In this document: piece by piece, positions 43,154 through 52,626 of the stretch | How positions within the stretch are numbered: the first letter of the stretch is position 1 | Layout of the letters: the number at the start of each line of letters is the position of its first letter | Origin: DSOI01 sp041394885 | GTDB taxonomy: Bacteria > Acidobacteriota > Terriglobia > Bryobacterales > Bryobacteraceae | Assembly: GCA_041394885.1 (NCBI GenBank) | Contig: JAWKHI010000027.1 | Coordinates: forward strand, 1 to 64,000 | Direction of reading: 5' to 3' | DNA length: 64,000 nt | Made by a program: the position numbers and the translations under genes | The notes under the pieces: model-generated | Told to the model about the DNA's origin: nothing | What the model saw: the letters and a program-made list of their open reading frames with translations, nothing else | Database searches by the model: none

Positions 43154-45815
43154 TCGTCCCCATGGCCTGCCACCCGGAATTGTTGCCGGCGTTGTCCCGC
43201 GCCGCGGCGTAGACGATGCGGTCGCCGGCGAACACCGCCTTGAACGTGACGTTCAGAGACAGCGTCAGCACGTTTCCCGCGCCGCTCACCCACGATCCGC
43301 TGGCATTGATCGAGCACTGCGAGTTTGCCGCGATGCCGGACCCTGGGATCGGAATCGAACCGGCAAAGGGACCTCCCGCCTCCCCGGCGTCGTTCACCAG
43401 ATACAGCGTCCCGCCGGACCGAACGAATGCGAGATAGCACGCGTTGCGCCCGTCGATGGCATTGTTGATCAGGACATTGAGGACGCTCAGATCCGCGAAG
43501 CCGGTGTCGTCGAAAAACTGCAGCGTCAAAGCGGCCGTGCTCGTTGTAGCGCGCGTCGGGCTCAAGCTTGTAACCGCGGTGGACGGCGTCAACACACCGG
43601 GAACCGTCCAGACGCCTTTGGCCACCCAACCGGAGTTGTGTCCGGCGGTGTCCCGCGCCGCCGTGTAGAGGATCCGGTTGCCCCAGAAGGTATTCGAGAA
43701 CGAAATGCTCAGGACCAGGGTAAGCGTGTTCCCGCTCATCGTCGCCGATGATCCGGTGCCATGGATCGTGCATTGGCCGTTGGCGATACTGCCGCCCCCG
43801 GGAATCGTCAGTGACCCGGCAAATGGTCCGCCCGCATCGCCGGCGTTGTTCACCAGAAACACGGTGCCGCCTCCACCGGATGGAACGTAGGCGAGGTAGC
43901 ACGCATTGCGTCCGTCGATGGCGGAGTTGATCAGTACGTTCAGCACCGCCAGATCGAAGGCGCCGTTCTCGTCGGAGAAAGGGAAGGCGAACGTTCGTGC
44001 CATGCCGGATCCAGCCGAGGGGTTCGGCACTCCCACCGTAGGGATGCCGGTGGACTCGGCTTGATTGACGGTAATGGTGGCTCCCCCCGTAGTGAGCGTC
44101 CCGGTTCTCGGCGAAGTGCTCGTGTTGGGCTGCACCGTGTACGCAAGGTCGCCGTTTCCGTTACCCGAGGCCGCCGTCGTGATCCAGGCCACGTTGGAGA
44201 CGGCGTACCACGCGCACCCCGCCGTGATGTGAACCGATCCCGGACCGCCGTTGCTGCCCACATTCACCGCGGACGGCGTGGCCGTGTTGGGGCACACCGG
44301 TCCCTGAGTGATGGTGAACGCCTGCCCTGCCACCGTAATGGCGCCGGATCGCCCGGATGGGCTCGCATTCGGCAACAATTTGAAGGTGACGCTACCGCTT
44401 CCGGTGCCGGACGCGCCGGCCGTCACCAGGATCCAAGGCGCGTCGGAGGAAGCCGTCCAGGCGCAGCCGAGGGACGCCGAGACGGCCAGAGTGCCTCCCG
44501 CCGCGGTGTTCGAGCCGCTAGGGGTGAGCGTCACTGGGCAGGGTTGTCCAGCCTGTACGATCTCGAACGTGCCGCCGCCGAGGTAGATCCGGCCATACCG
44601 CGGCGTCGGGTTCGGATTCGTTGTGAATGTATAGGTCACTGTGCCCGTCCCGCTGCCCGAAGGGCCGGAAGTAATCGTAATCCAATCTTCGTATGAGTTC
44701 GCGAACCATTCGCATTGGGCCGGCGCGGCCACGCTGACAGACGCGGCCCCGGCCGCATTGGCGAGATTCGCCGACTGCGGCGTGTACGTGTACGAGCACG
44801 CCGATCCGGCGTGTATCGTCGTCGGCGCCCCCGTGCCGATGGCGAGTGCGCGAAGCTTGCCGTTGGCGAAGCTGGTGGGGCTGAAGCTGAGGCCTCCATT
44901 CGTGCTCTTGTGGATCCCTCCTTCCGTCCCGGCATAGATCACTTGGCCGCTCCCGGGCTGAAAGACGACAGCCGTAATCTGGCTGGCCAGTGTGGCCGAC
45001 AGCGTCCAGGGGCCAGGGCCGGATTTCCGGTAGATTTGTCCGTTGGTCAGGCCGGCCACAAGCGTACCGGTATCGACGGGGCTTGCCGCCAACGCATTTA
45101 CGCCATTGGGAAGATTTGCGGAAAGGTCCGTGAATGCAAGGGATCCGCAATCGGTGCTGCGTAGCACTTCGCCGCTCCAGGTTCCCGCGTAGACGGTACA
45201 GGGGTCGAGCGGCGCCGGAGCGATTTGGGACACATTGGGAGTCGCCACGCAATCCGTGCCCCCTCGATCACGGCAAATCAAGTGGGAGTAAGTGCAGCGT
45301 CCCCCAAGAAGGTTCCAATAACAGGAGTCGATCTGCTCGTGGATCCAGTATCGTGTGGCGGGCGACCCGGCCAGGTACATCATGGATTGCAGCGCGAATT
45401 GGTAGCTCGATGCCGACGTGGAAGTCCACGTGACACCCTGATCCACACTCACCGAGCTCGAAAGCCCCGACACGCTGTAGTAGGCAGGAGTTCGGGTCAC
45501 ATGCCCATCGATGCCGGCGTGGATGATATTCGGATTGGCGGGATTGATGGCCAGCGAGTTCACTTTCCCGGGAGAGCCGGGGAGCGCCGTCCAGTCCGCA
45601 CCGCCGTTCGTGCTCTTGTGAATCCCGTTGAGATCGGAGGCATAAACGATCGACGGATTCACTGGATCGACGGCGATTGTCAGGATTTCCGACGCCAGGC
45701 CGCGGGCTGTCCAATTGGCGCCGGCGTCTGTGCTCACCGCGGTTGTGTAAACCTGAGCATTCGCGGCGCCTAGGGCCAGGAAGAACGAAACCGCGGCGGC
45801 CCGGCTGGCTTTCAT
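43140..45815 (-). CDS. Large secreted protein: photosystem-repeat-like propeller, BACON-like domains, C-terminal tandem domains
   Basis: About 891 residues from the ATG at 45815 (signal AAVSFFLALGAANAQ). N-terminal half: repeats of the YCF48/sialidase style (DAGANWTARGLASEILTIAVDPVNPSIVYA, GIHKSTNGGADW). Middle: BACON-like beta domains (CEWFANSYEDWITITSGPSGSGTGTVTYTF, CAWTASSDAPWILVTAGASGTGSGSVTF). C-terminus: two copies of an unnamed module of about 135 residues (FADLSVLNVLINNAIDGRNACYLAFV, LVNDAGEAGGPFAGS, AARDNAGNNSGW). It starts one base after the stop of its larger paralogue. BACON domains are thought to bind glycans or mucin; location outside the cell. Confidence 0.8.
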   Translation of the reverse strand: MKASRAAAVSFFLALGAANAQVYTTAVSTDAGANWTARGLASEILTIAVDPVNPSIVYASDLNGIHKSTNGGADWTALPGSPGKVNSLAINPANPNIIHAGIDGHVTRTPAYYSVSGLSSSVSVDQGVTWTSTSASSYQFALQSMMYLAGSPATRYWIHEQIDSCYWNLLGGRCTYSHLICRDRGGTDCVATPNVSQIAPAPLDPCTVYAGTWSGEVLRSTDCGSLAFTDLSANLPNGVNALAASPVDTGTLVAGLTNGQIYRKSGPGPWTLSATLASQITAVVFQPGSGQVIYAGTEGGIHKSTNGGLSFSPTSFANGKLRALAIGTGAPTTIHAGSACSYTYTPQSANLANAAGAASVSVAAPAQCEWFANSYEDWITITSGPSGSGTGTVTYTFTTNPNPTPRYGRIYLGGGTFEIVQAGQPCPVTLTPSGSNTAAGGTLAVSASLGCAWTASSDAPWILVTAGASGTGSGSVTFKLLPNASPSGRSGAITVAGQAFTITQGPVCPNTATPSAVNVGSNGGPGSVHITAGCAWYAVSNVAWITTAASGNGNGDLAYTVQPNTSTSPRTGTLTTGGATITVNQAESTGIPTVGVPNPSAGSGMARTFAFPFSDENGAFDLAVLNVLINSAIDGRNACYLAYVPSGGGGTVFLVNNAGDAGGPFAGSLTIPGGGSIANGQCTIHGTGSSATMSGNTLTLVLSISFSNTFWGNRILYTAARDTAGHNSGWVAKGVWTVPGVLTPSTAVTSLSPTRATTSTAALTLQFFDDTGFADLSVLNVLINNAIDGRNACYLAFVRSGGTLYLVNDAGEAGGPFAGSIPIPGSGIAANSQCSINASGSWVSGAGNVLTLSLNVTFKAVFAGDRIVYAAARDNAGNNSGWQAMGTITAP

Positions 45816-45816
45816 G

Positions 45817-48800
45817 TCACGGCACCGTGATCGTCCCCATCGCCTGCCACCCGGAGTTGTTTCCGCCGTTGTCCCGCGCGGCGGCGTAGACAATACGGTC
45901 TCCGGAGAACGCGGCGGAAAACGTGAGGTTCAGTGTCAGCGTGAGCACGTTGCCCGCTTTGCTCACCGCCGATCCGCTGGCGTTGATCGAGCACTGCGAA
46001 TTCGCCGCGATGCCGGCGCCCGGTATCGGAATCGATCCCGCGAACGGTCCTCCCGCCTCACCGGCGTCATTCACCAGAAACAGCGTTCCGCCGGACTGCA
46101 CGAACGCGATGTAGCAACCCATGCGTCCGTCAATGGCGCTGTTGATCAGGATGTTCAACACGCTCAGGTCCGCGAATCCGCCGTCGTCGAAGAACTGCGC
46201 CGTCAGGGCAACCGTGCTCGACGTCGCGCGGGTCGGGCTCAGGCTCGTAACCGCGGTGGGCTGCGCCGGCGTCCCGGGTACCGTCCACAGTCCCTTGGCC
46301 ACCCATCCCGAGTTATGCCCGCCAGTGTCCCGCGCGGCGGTGTAGACAATCTTGTTGCCCGAGTAAGTGTTGGAGAAGGAAAAAGCGAGGTTGAGAGTGA
46401 GGGTGTTCCCGCTCATCGACGACGACGAGCCCGCGCCATTGATCATGCATTGGCTGTTGCCGATGCTGCCGCTGCCGGGAAGGGAAAGCGACCCGGCGAA
46501 GGGACCGCCGGCGTCGCCCGCGTCGTTCACCAGATACAGAGTCCCCGTCGTGGGTCCGGAGGGAACGTAGGCGAGGTAACACGACGTCCGGCCGTCGATG
46601 GCGGAATGGATCAGCACGTTGAGCACGGCCAGGTCCGCCGCGCCGTTCTGATCGGAAAACGTGAAGGTGAACGCGCGAACGAACCCGGACCCGCTCGACG
46701 GGTTCGGGACGCCTACGGTCGGCGTGGGGTTGACGACGTTCCCGGCTCCTGGCTGCGTGATGCTGTAGGTGAGTCCGGCTACCAGAACCGCCCCGTTGCG
46801 TGTGACGCTTCCCAGGTTCGGAAGCAGGGAATAGTTCACCGTTCCCGAGCCTGTCCCGGAACTCGACGTGCTTATCCACACGGCATTCGTGACTGCCGTC
46901 CATGGGCATCCGGTCGGGGCCGTGATCGCGAACGAACCCGGGCCACCCGACGAAGTGGGCGTTGCCGAAGACGGATTGATCGAATAGGTGCACGGCACGC
47001 CGGACTGCGTGACGTTGTAGATCTGCCCCCCGATCGTGATCGTGCCGCTGCGCGGTGTTCCCGCGGCATTCCCGGCCACCGTATACGACACCGTACCGTT
47101 GCCTGACCCCGACGCTCCACCGGTCACCGTGATCCACGCTGCGTTGGAAATGGCTGTCCAGGCGCAGCCACCCGGAGCCGTCACACCGAACGACCCCGGT
47201 CCTCCAGCCGATCCCAGGCTCGCCGACCCCGGGCTGATCGTGTACGTGCATGCCAAACCGCTCTGCGTCACGGTGAATGTCTTCCCCGCGATCGTGATCG
47301 ATCCGCTCCGCGAAGACGGTGTGGCGTTCGCGGCCACCGTGTACGACACCGTACCGTTGCCTGACCCCGACGCCCCGCCCGTCACCGTGATCCACGCGGC
47401 GTTGGATACCGCCGTCCAGGCGCAGCCACCCGGAGCCGTCACACCGACCGACCCTGGACCGCCGGCCGATCCCGGGCTCACCGACCCCGGGTTGATCGTG
47501 TACGTGCAGGAAATCGGATCCAGCCGGGCCACGAAGGCGCTGTTGACCCCGGTATGATTGGATCCATAGCCGCCGCCGGTAATCGGATAGTTCCCGGAGA
47601 TCGTTGTGCCCGCGAACAGGATTTCTCCATTCGGCCGGATCGCCACCGCCCGCGCCGCCTCATCGTCGGCTTCGCCGTGCAGGGTAGAGAAGGTGATCGC
47701 GCCCACGCTGTTGAGCGTCGTGACGAATGCGTCGGTACGGATGGCGCCTCCGGCAAGAACGGTATTTCCACTCACGGCCACCTTCCCTGCGTAGGGGCCG
47801 CTGTATCCGCTCTTGGTGAAAGTCAATCCGCCATCGACGCTCTTGTAGATGGATCCGCCGCCGGTGCCCGCGTACAGGAGCGAGCCATTGCCGGGCGCGA
47901 ACGCCAGAGCGCTCACCGCGCCATCCAGAGTCGCCGCCAAAGTCCACCCACCCGCCCCGATCTTCTTGTGGATCTGGCCGTTGGCGAGGCCGGCAAACAG
48001 CGTTTGGCCATCCGTGGGGTGATGCGCCAGCGAGCGGACCGCCACGGGCAGACTGCCGAAGCTGGTGTATGCCGGTGCCGTTCCGAAGCAGGATGTGTTC
48101 CGCATCACGTCGCCGTTGTTCGTGCCATAGAACGTGGTGCACGGATTGGCCGGGTCCGACGTGATTCCCGCGCTCACCTGAAACGCAAAGCCAGACGCGC
48201 ACTCAAACGTGGACAATGTCGGGCCGCGACAGATGCCCGGCAGTTCCGATGCACTGAACTGACCGGGCTGAACGAATCCATGCACCCAGTAGGCCGTGGG
48301 CGGCGTGGTGGGTGCCAAGTGGACTGCGCTGCGGTAGTATTCGGTGGCGAGGCTCGGGAACGACCACGTGACGCCGCAGTCGGTGGACCGCTCCCCCGTA
48401 GGACCATTGCGTGTCAGCAGTCCCCCCGCGTATATGTAGTAGCCGGTCAACCCCGCGATCACGGTGCAAGGCGCATTCGAGGCAACAGTGAGCGAGTTGA
48501 AGCTGGTGCCGAGCGGCGCGGTCAGGACTGGAGACCAGATGGCGCCTCCGTCGGTCGTCTTGTGAATTTGGCCCGCGGTGGCCAAGTACGCGATATTTGC
48601 ATTCGTGGGGTCCGCGGCCATGGCGACGATGGACGTCTGGAATCCCGACGGCGACCAAGCCCCAGCCCCATTCGCGGACCGGTGCACGTACGCCGGGTAT
48701 GGCGGGCGCAGTGAACCTAGAACCGGAAAATCTGGAGACGCCGTCTCACCCGCGACGGCAACTCCACCGGCAGCGTCAACCGCAATCGAACGTCCGCTGT

Positions 48801-50475
48801 CGGCCCCGATGCCATCCAGGTAGGTGGAATAGACGTAGTCGCTGCCGTTGGCCGTGTACACGGTCACGAAGGCGGCGTCCAGGTGCGGCGTTGTCTGAAC
48901 GGCGTTCTTTAAAGGAAAGTCTGAGGAATTGGTGTACCCCGTCACATAGGTCTTGCCCGACGAGTCCACCGCCAGATCGTACGCCCTCTGATTCACGCCG
49001 CCTGCCAGAAAGGTAGAGAAGATCAAGCCGTTCCCGGTCGCGTTCAGCCTTGTGACGAAAGCAGCGTCGAAGATGGCGGCCCTGTTGGCCTGCTTGGCAT
49101 TCAGCAACGGAAACGCGTCCGATCCGGTATAGCCGGCGACGGTGGCTTGGTCTCCCGGCGCCAGCGCGATCGCCAGACCGCGTTCCCACCCGTTGGCGCC
49201 GAGATACGTCGTGTACAGGTGCGCGGTCCCCGCCGCATTGAGCTTGGTGACGAATACGTCTTCGCCGCCGCCGAACGTGTTTTGGAACGCATTCGTCGTG
49301 GCCAGCCCGCCCCAGGTCCAGCCGGTGGCATACACGTTTCCCGCGGAGTCCACCGCGATATCGCCGCCGCCGTCGAACGACGTCCCTCCGAAATACGTCG
49401 AGTAGACCAGCGTGTTGCCCGACGGATTCAATTTCGCAATAAACGCGTCGGAACTGCCGCCGAGAGTCGCTTTGACCGGGCTCTGCACCGGGAAGTTCGA
49501 CGATTCCGTGGTCCCTGTGACATAGGCGTTGCCCGCCGTGTCTAGGGCGATTCCCAGCCCTTCATCCTTCCCGGACCCACCCAGGTAGGTGGAGTAGATC
49601 ACCGCCGTGCCCGCCGCGTTGAGCTTGGTGACGAACACGTCGCCCCCTCCTCCCGAACTGGCCTGCCGCGGGTTCTGCACCGGAAAATCGAGCGACGCGG
49701 TCCGGCCGGTGAGGTAGATGTTGCCGGATGCATCCAGTGCCATTGCGTTCGGTGTGTCCTCCCCGGACCCACCCACTACCGCCGACCATGCGAGGACAGG
49801 GTCAATCACCAACTCCCTCGTCCGGTCATACTCGCCAACCTCGAAACTCACCACGCCGTCGCGAAGCCGGTACCCCCCCACGATGATACGGCGGGCGGCC
49901 GCCGTTTCCTGGTAGAGCAACGGCCTCGGCTGGCGGTACTGGCCTTGGCCGGTCGTGAGGATCAAGTCACCACCCGACAGGCTGACTTGGTCGACCCCGT
50001 CAAAGCGCAGGCCGATCTCCGATACGCTGGCGCCGGGGCTCACACGGAAGTCGTATTCCAGAAGCCGGCCTTCCGAGTGCCAGACCAGGTCCACACCCGG
50101 GTATACCCCCGCCTGCCGGACTGCTCGGTAGTGCGGCACGTTGATGGCGCGCCGCCCCCCAAGAAAGTAGTGACTCCGGCCTGCCAGGGGATCGAGACCC
50201 GCTGGGCGCGCGGGTCTCGCCTCCGACCCCCTGACGGCGGCCGCGTCTACAAGCCGCACCTTCCAGGTTCGGCCTTCGGACGCTCCGGCGGGGAGAATGG
50301 TCGCGCTTCGGTCGCCGATCCCAACCGCGTAGCCTTCGCCCCGCAACACAAACGCGAACTCCGCCGGCGCCTGACCCTGGTTTGGTTCGAACACCGCCGG
50401 AGGGTCAAAACGTCCAACTGCCCCCACCGCCGCCATCTCCACCAATCCCAGGCACACCACAACCGATAGCCGCAT
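45817..50475 (-). CDS. Giant secreted SBBP-repeat protein with BACON-like and C-terminal tandem domains
   Basis: About 1552 residues from the ATG at 50475 (GGAAGG upstream; an earlier TTG is less likely). After the signal comes an N-terminal domain beginning FEPNQGQAPAEFAFVLRGEG, then seven or so SBBP repeats (each like NAMALDASGNIYLTGRTASLDFPV and DVFVTKLNAAGTAVIYSTYLGG), an inserted YCF48/sialidase-like block, more SBBP, three BACON-like domains (CAWTAVSNAAWITVTGGASGSGNGTVSYTV) and two copies of the module shared with the paralogue. No anchor seen. Family: extracellular beta-propeller proteins common in Acidobacteriota, function unknown. A good promoter and a repeated operator-like site precede it, next to a divergent regulator. 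Confidence 0.85.
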   Translation of the reverse strand: MRLSVVVCLGLVEMAAVGAVGRFDPPAVFEPNQGQAPAEFAFVLRGEGYAVGIGDRSATILPAGASEGRTWKVRLVDAAAVRGSEARPARPAGLDPLAGRSHYFLGGRRAINVPHYRAVRQAGVYPGVDLVWHSEGRLLEYDFRVSPGASVSEIGLRFDGVDQVSLSGGDLILTTGQGQYRQPRPLLYQETAAARRIIVGGYRLRDGVVSFEVGEYDRTRELVIDPVLAWSAVVGGSGEDTPNAMALDASGNIYLTGRTASLDFPVQNPRQASSGGGGDVFVTKLNAAGTAVIYSTYLGGSGKDEGLGIALDTAGNAYVTGTTESSNFPVQSPVKATLGGSSDAFIAKLNPSGNTLVYSTYFGGTSFDGGGDIAVDSAGNVYATGWTWGGLATTNAFQNTFGGGEDVFVTKLNAAGTAHLYTTYLGANGWERGLAIALAPGDQATVAGYTGSDAFPLLNAKQANRAAIFDAAFVTRLNATGNGLIFSTFLAGGVNQRAYDLAVDSSGKTYVTGYTNSSDFPLKNAVQTTPHLDAAFVTVYTANGSDYVYSTYLDGIGADSGRSIAVDAAGGVAVAGETASPDFPVLGSLRPPYPAYVHRSANGAGAWSPSGFQTSIVAMAADPTNANIAYLATAGQIHKTTDGGAIWSPVLTAPLGTSFNSLTVASNAPCTVIAGLTGYYIYAGGLLTRNGPTGERSTDCGVTWSFPSLATEYYRSAVHLAPTTPPTAYWVHGFVQPGQFSASELPGICRGPTLSTFECASGFAFQVSAGITSDPANPCTTFYGTNNGDVMRNTSCFGTAPAYTSFGSLPVAVRSLAHHPTDGQTLFAGLANGQIHKKIGAGGWTLAATLDGAVSALAFAPGNGSLLYAGTGGGSIYKSVDGGLTFTKSGYSGPYAGKVAVSGNTVLAGGAIRTDAFVTTLNSVGAITFSTLHGEADDEAARAVAIRPNGEILFAGTTISGNYPITGGGYGSNHTGVNSAFVARLDPISCTYTINPGSVSPGSAGGPGSVGVTAPGGCAWTAVSNAAWITVTGGASGSGNGTVSYTVAANATPSSRSGSITIAGKTFTVTQSGLACTYTISPGSASLGSAGGPGSFGVTAPGGCAWTAISNAAWITVTGGASGSGNGTVSYTVAGNAAGTPRSGTITIGGQIYNVTQSGVPCTYSINPSSATPTSSGGPGSFAITAPTGCPWTAVTNAVWISTSSSGTGSGTVNYSLLPNLGSVTRNGAVLVAGLTYSITQPGAGNVVNPTPTVGVPNPSSGSGFVRAFTFTFSDQNGAADLAVLNVLIHSAIDGRTSCYLAYVPSGPTTGTLYLVNDAGDAGGPFAGSLSLPGSGSIGNSQCMINGAGSSSSMSGNTLTLNLAFSFSNTYSGNKIVYTAARDTGGHNSGWVAKGLWTVPGTPAQPTAVTSLSPTRATSSTVALTAQFFDDGGFADLSVLNILINSAIDGRMGCYIAFVQSGGTLFLVNDAGEAGGPFAGSIPIPGAGIAANSQCSINASGSAVSKAGNVLTLTLNLTFSAAFSGDRIVYAAARDNGGNNSGWQAMGTITVP
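45827..46730 (-). repeat. C-terminal module region duplicated in the neighbouring paralogue
   Basis: The DNA here is similar over its length to about 43150-44030: the same succession of codons for the two-copy C-terminal module and spacer, with matching blocks such as ATCGTCCCCAT and GATCGAGCACTGCGA. It marks a tandem gene duplication or domain transfer between the two secreted proteins. Confidence 0.75.
47075..47508 (-). repeat. Two near-identical BACON-domain DNA units, 258-bp apart
   Basis: GCCACCGT begins matching blocks at 47075 and 47333, a period of 258 bases or 86 codons. Most of each unit matches, including CACCGTACCGTTGCCTGACC, so the duplication is recent; the third BACON-like unit is more diverged. 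Confidence 0.75.
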
Positions 50476-50518
50476 CGCAGAACGAACCTTCCCTCGCTTC
50501 AAGATCAGAGCGTGATCA

Positions 50519-50547
50519 ATCTTACGGTCAGTTCAGCCCGCGATCAA
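50519..50547 (-). promoter_or_regulatory. Sigma70-type promoter of the giant secreted-protein gene
   Basis: On the minus strand TTGATC (-35) and TAAGAT (-10) are separated by exactly 17 bases. The start codon is about 36 bases beyond the expected transcription start. It lies between the gene and the TGGACA repeats, in a suitable place for control by a regulator bound there. Confidence 0.6.
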
Positions 50548-50573
50548 CGCCTGAGTCACTGATTCCATTGAGA

Positions 50574-50603
50574 TGGACACTTTTGGACAACCATGGACAC
50601 TTT
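50574..50603 (+). promoter_or_regulatory. Three TGGACA hexamers at exact 10-bp spacing, operator-like
   Basis: TGGACA starts at 50574, 50584 and 50594; the first and third units are identical over ten bases (TGGACACTTT). Ten-base spacing puts all three on one face of the helix. The block is about 27 bases upstream of the -35 of the giant secreted-protein gene and just before the regulator gene. Proposed binding site of the divergent membrane regulator; inference from arrangement. Confidence 0.5.
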
Positions 50604-50646
50604 CGGTTTCATTCCGGAAGGAGTAATCTTAACTACATCGATCTCC

Positions 50647-52626
50647 ATGGCGAATAGAGAGGGATCCGGCGAGAGGACTGGAGAGGGGCCCCAAGAGCGT
50701 CTCGAATCCTGGAAGCAGATCGCCGACTACCTGGGCAAGGGAGTCACCACCGTTCGGAGGTGGGAGCGCGAAGAGGGTCTGCCCGTCCATCGCCAGGAAC
50801 ACGCGTTGCGCGGATCCGTGGTGGCGTACCGGTCCGAGTTGGATGCTTGGCGGGCATCTAGGACGGCCGACCCTCCGGCCGCAGTGCGAAGCGACAACGG
50901 CGGGCGCTGGGCCCTCGTCGCCGCGGGCGCGATAGCCGCCGTCGCCGTTGTCCTATTGGCGCTGGCCAGTCGCCGCTCCGGCTCTTCCATTCATGTGACG
51001 CGCGTGATCACTCTCGCGGGCAGCCCGGCTGCCGAAGGTCCCCCCGATCTCTCCGCGGACGGAACCCGCGTGGCCTATTCGGTCGCCGGACCGGACGGCG
51101 GCCTTTTCATCCAACCCGCCCTTGGTGGTATGGCCAACCTTATCACGGGAACCACCAGCCACGACCAATTCCCGCGTTGGTCGCCCGACGGCAAGACCAT
51201 CCTTTTCTGGCGAGCCGCCGGCCCGCAGCGGGAGTTGATGGTGATCCCCGCCTCCGGTGGCCAGCCCAGACTCCTGTTGCGCCTAACCTCCCCGCCGCAG
51301 TTGGCCAAATCGGCGGCTTGGACTGCGGACGGCCACGCGGTCGTCTTCTCTTATCCGGACGGTGACGGTCCGTGGCCCTTGTTCCGGATGGATCTCACCA
51401 CCGGCACGCGCGTCCGCCTCACGTATCCCCCGAAAGGCTCGGTCGGCGACACCGCGCCCGCCTGCTCGCCAGACGGGAGGATGTTCTCATTCACCCGTTA
51501 CCACCGGGGCTCAGAGGGCGACTTGTTCGTCTCCAGCTTCGAATCCGGCATCGAACGAAGTCTCACCAACGACTCCACTTACGTCGACGGAAACGCCTGG
51601 GAACCGGACAGCGAGCATATCGTTTTTCACTCCAATCGTCTCGGGGCCGCGGGCCGGCTCTGGAGAATTGCGGTTACCGGAAACCAAGAGCCGGAGTTGA
51701 TCGCGGGCGTGGATCGCGACGCCACTTGGCCGTCGGTGGCGCGCGTTGGTCCCCGCCTGCGGATCGCCTTCCAACGCACCGCGACCACGGTGAACATTCT
51801 ACGCTGGGATGACCCTTCGCAGCCGGGAGCCCAGCCCGCGGCCATCGCGCCATCCAATTTTACAGATGTGGCGGTCCAGTATTCTCCGGATGGTTCCAAA
51901 GTTGCGTTTGTGAGCAATCGCGGCGGGAACCGCGAGATCTGGTTGGCTGGAGCAGACGGCTCCTCGCCGCGGGCGCTTACCAATCTTGTCGGCGCCCAGA
52001 CCGATTCTCCCCGTTGGTCTCCCGACGGATCGCACATCGTGTTCACCACCGCCGTGGACGACAACCGGGATGTGTATATCGTCCCCGCCGCCGGCGGACC
52101 GATGCGCCGCCTCACTACCGAACCATCGGAAGAGGGGCGCCCCAGTTGGTCCAGAGACGGGCTGTGGATCTGGTTCCGGTCCGATCGCAGCGGCAGCCAA
52201 CAGATCTGGAAGACCGCGGCCGCTGGAGGAGGAACTGCCCGGCAGATGACCAGCGCTGGCGGATACGAAGCCTTCGAGAGCCTGGATGGCCGCTGGCTCT
52301 ACTACACCAGGAATCGGCTCCAACCGGGCCTCTGGCGGATTCCGGTGGAAGGAGGGCGGGAAGAGCTCGTCGCCGAACGAGTACGGGAAGGCTGGTGGAG
52401 CCCGGCCAAAGCTGCGATCTTCTATCTGCGATCCAAACCTGGTCTTGCCCTATGGCGGCTGCCTGACGGTGCGGGAGAACCTGAGCGCGTGGCGGACGTG
52501 CCCTCTCCGGATCTTGGGGCCTGGACCGGATTTTCCGCTCGGGGCGACGGACGGTCTTTTCTCTACAGTCAAACCGTCAGCTCCATCGCCGATGTTCACG
52601 TCCTCGAGTTGGATATCCAGCCCTGA
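50647..52626 (+). CDS. Membrane one-component regulator: HTH, membrane helix, TolB-like propeller
   Basis: About 659 residues from the ATG at 50647; an ATG at 50593 is in frame but sits in the repeated site and has no ribosome binding site. N-terminus: excisionase/MerR-like helix-turn-helix (SWKQIADYLGKGVTTVRRWEREEGLPVHR, about 22-50). One membrane helix (about 95-118, GRWALVAAGAIAAVAVVLLALA). The rest is a WD40-like/PD40 beta propeller with repeats of the type PRWSPDGKTILFW, PAWS/ACSPDGRMFSFTR, PRWSPDGSHIVFTT, PSWSRDGLWIWFRSD. The layout is that of ToxR/CadC-type sensors: DNA binding inside, ligand sensing in the periplasm. It probably controls the divergent secreted-protein genes and itself. 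Confidence 0.83.
   Translation: MANREGSGERTGEGPQERLESWKQIADYLGKGVTTVRRWEREEGLPVHRQEHALRGSVVAYRSELDAWRASRTADPPAAVRSDNGGRWALVAAGAIAAVAVVLLALASRRSGSSIHVTRVITLAGSPAAEGPPDLSADGTRVAYSVAGPDGGLFIQPALGGMANLITGTTSHDQFPRWSPDGKTILFWRAAGPQRELMVIPASGGQPRLLLRLTSPPQLAKSAAWTADGHAVVFSYPDGDGPWPLFRMDLTTGTRVRLTYPPKGSVGDTAPACSPDGRMFSFTRYHRGSEGDLFVSSFESGIERSLTNDSTYVDGNAWEPDSEHIVFHSNRLGAAGRLWRIAVTGNQEPELIAGVDRDATWPSVARVGPRLRIAFQRTATTVNILRWDDPSQPGAQPAAIAPSNFTDVAVQYSPDGSKVAFVSNRGGNREIWLAGADGSSPRALTNLVGAQTDSPRWSPDGSHIVFTTAVDDNRDVYIVPAAGGPMRRLTTEPSEEGRPSWSRDGLWIWFRSDRSGSQQIWKTAAAGGGTARQMTSAGGYEAFESLDGRWLYYTRNRLQPGLWRIPVEGGREELVAERVREGWWSPAKAAIFYLRSKPGLALWRLPDGAGEPERVADVPSPDLGAWTGFSARGDGRSFLYSQTVSSIADVHVLELDIQP

Noticed and set aside
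45814..47106. 430-codon plus-strand frame opposite the giant secreted gene
   Set aside because: Arg-rich antisense shadow; the minus-strand frame has clear domains.
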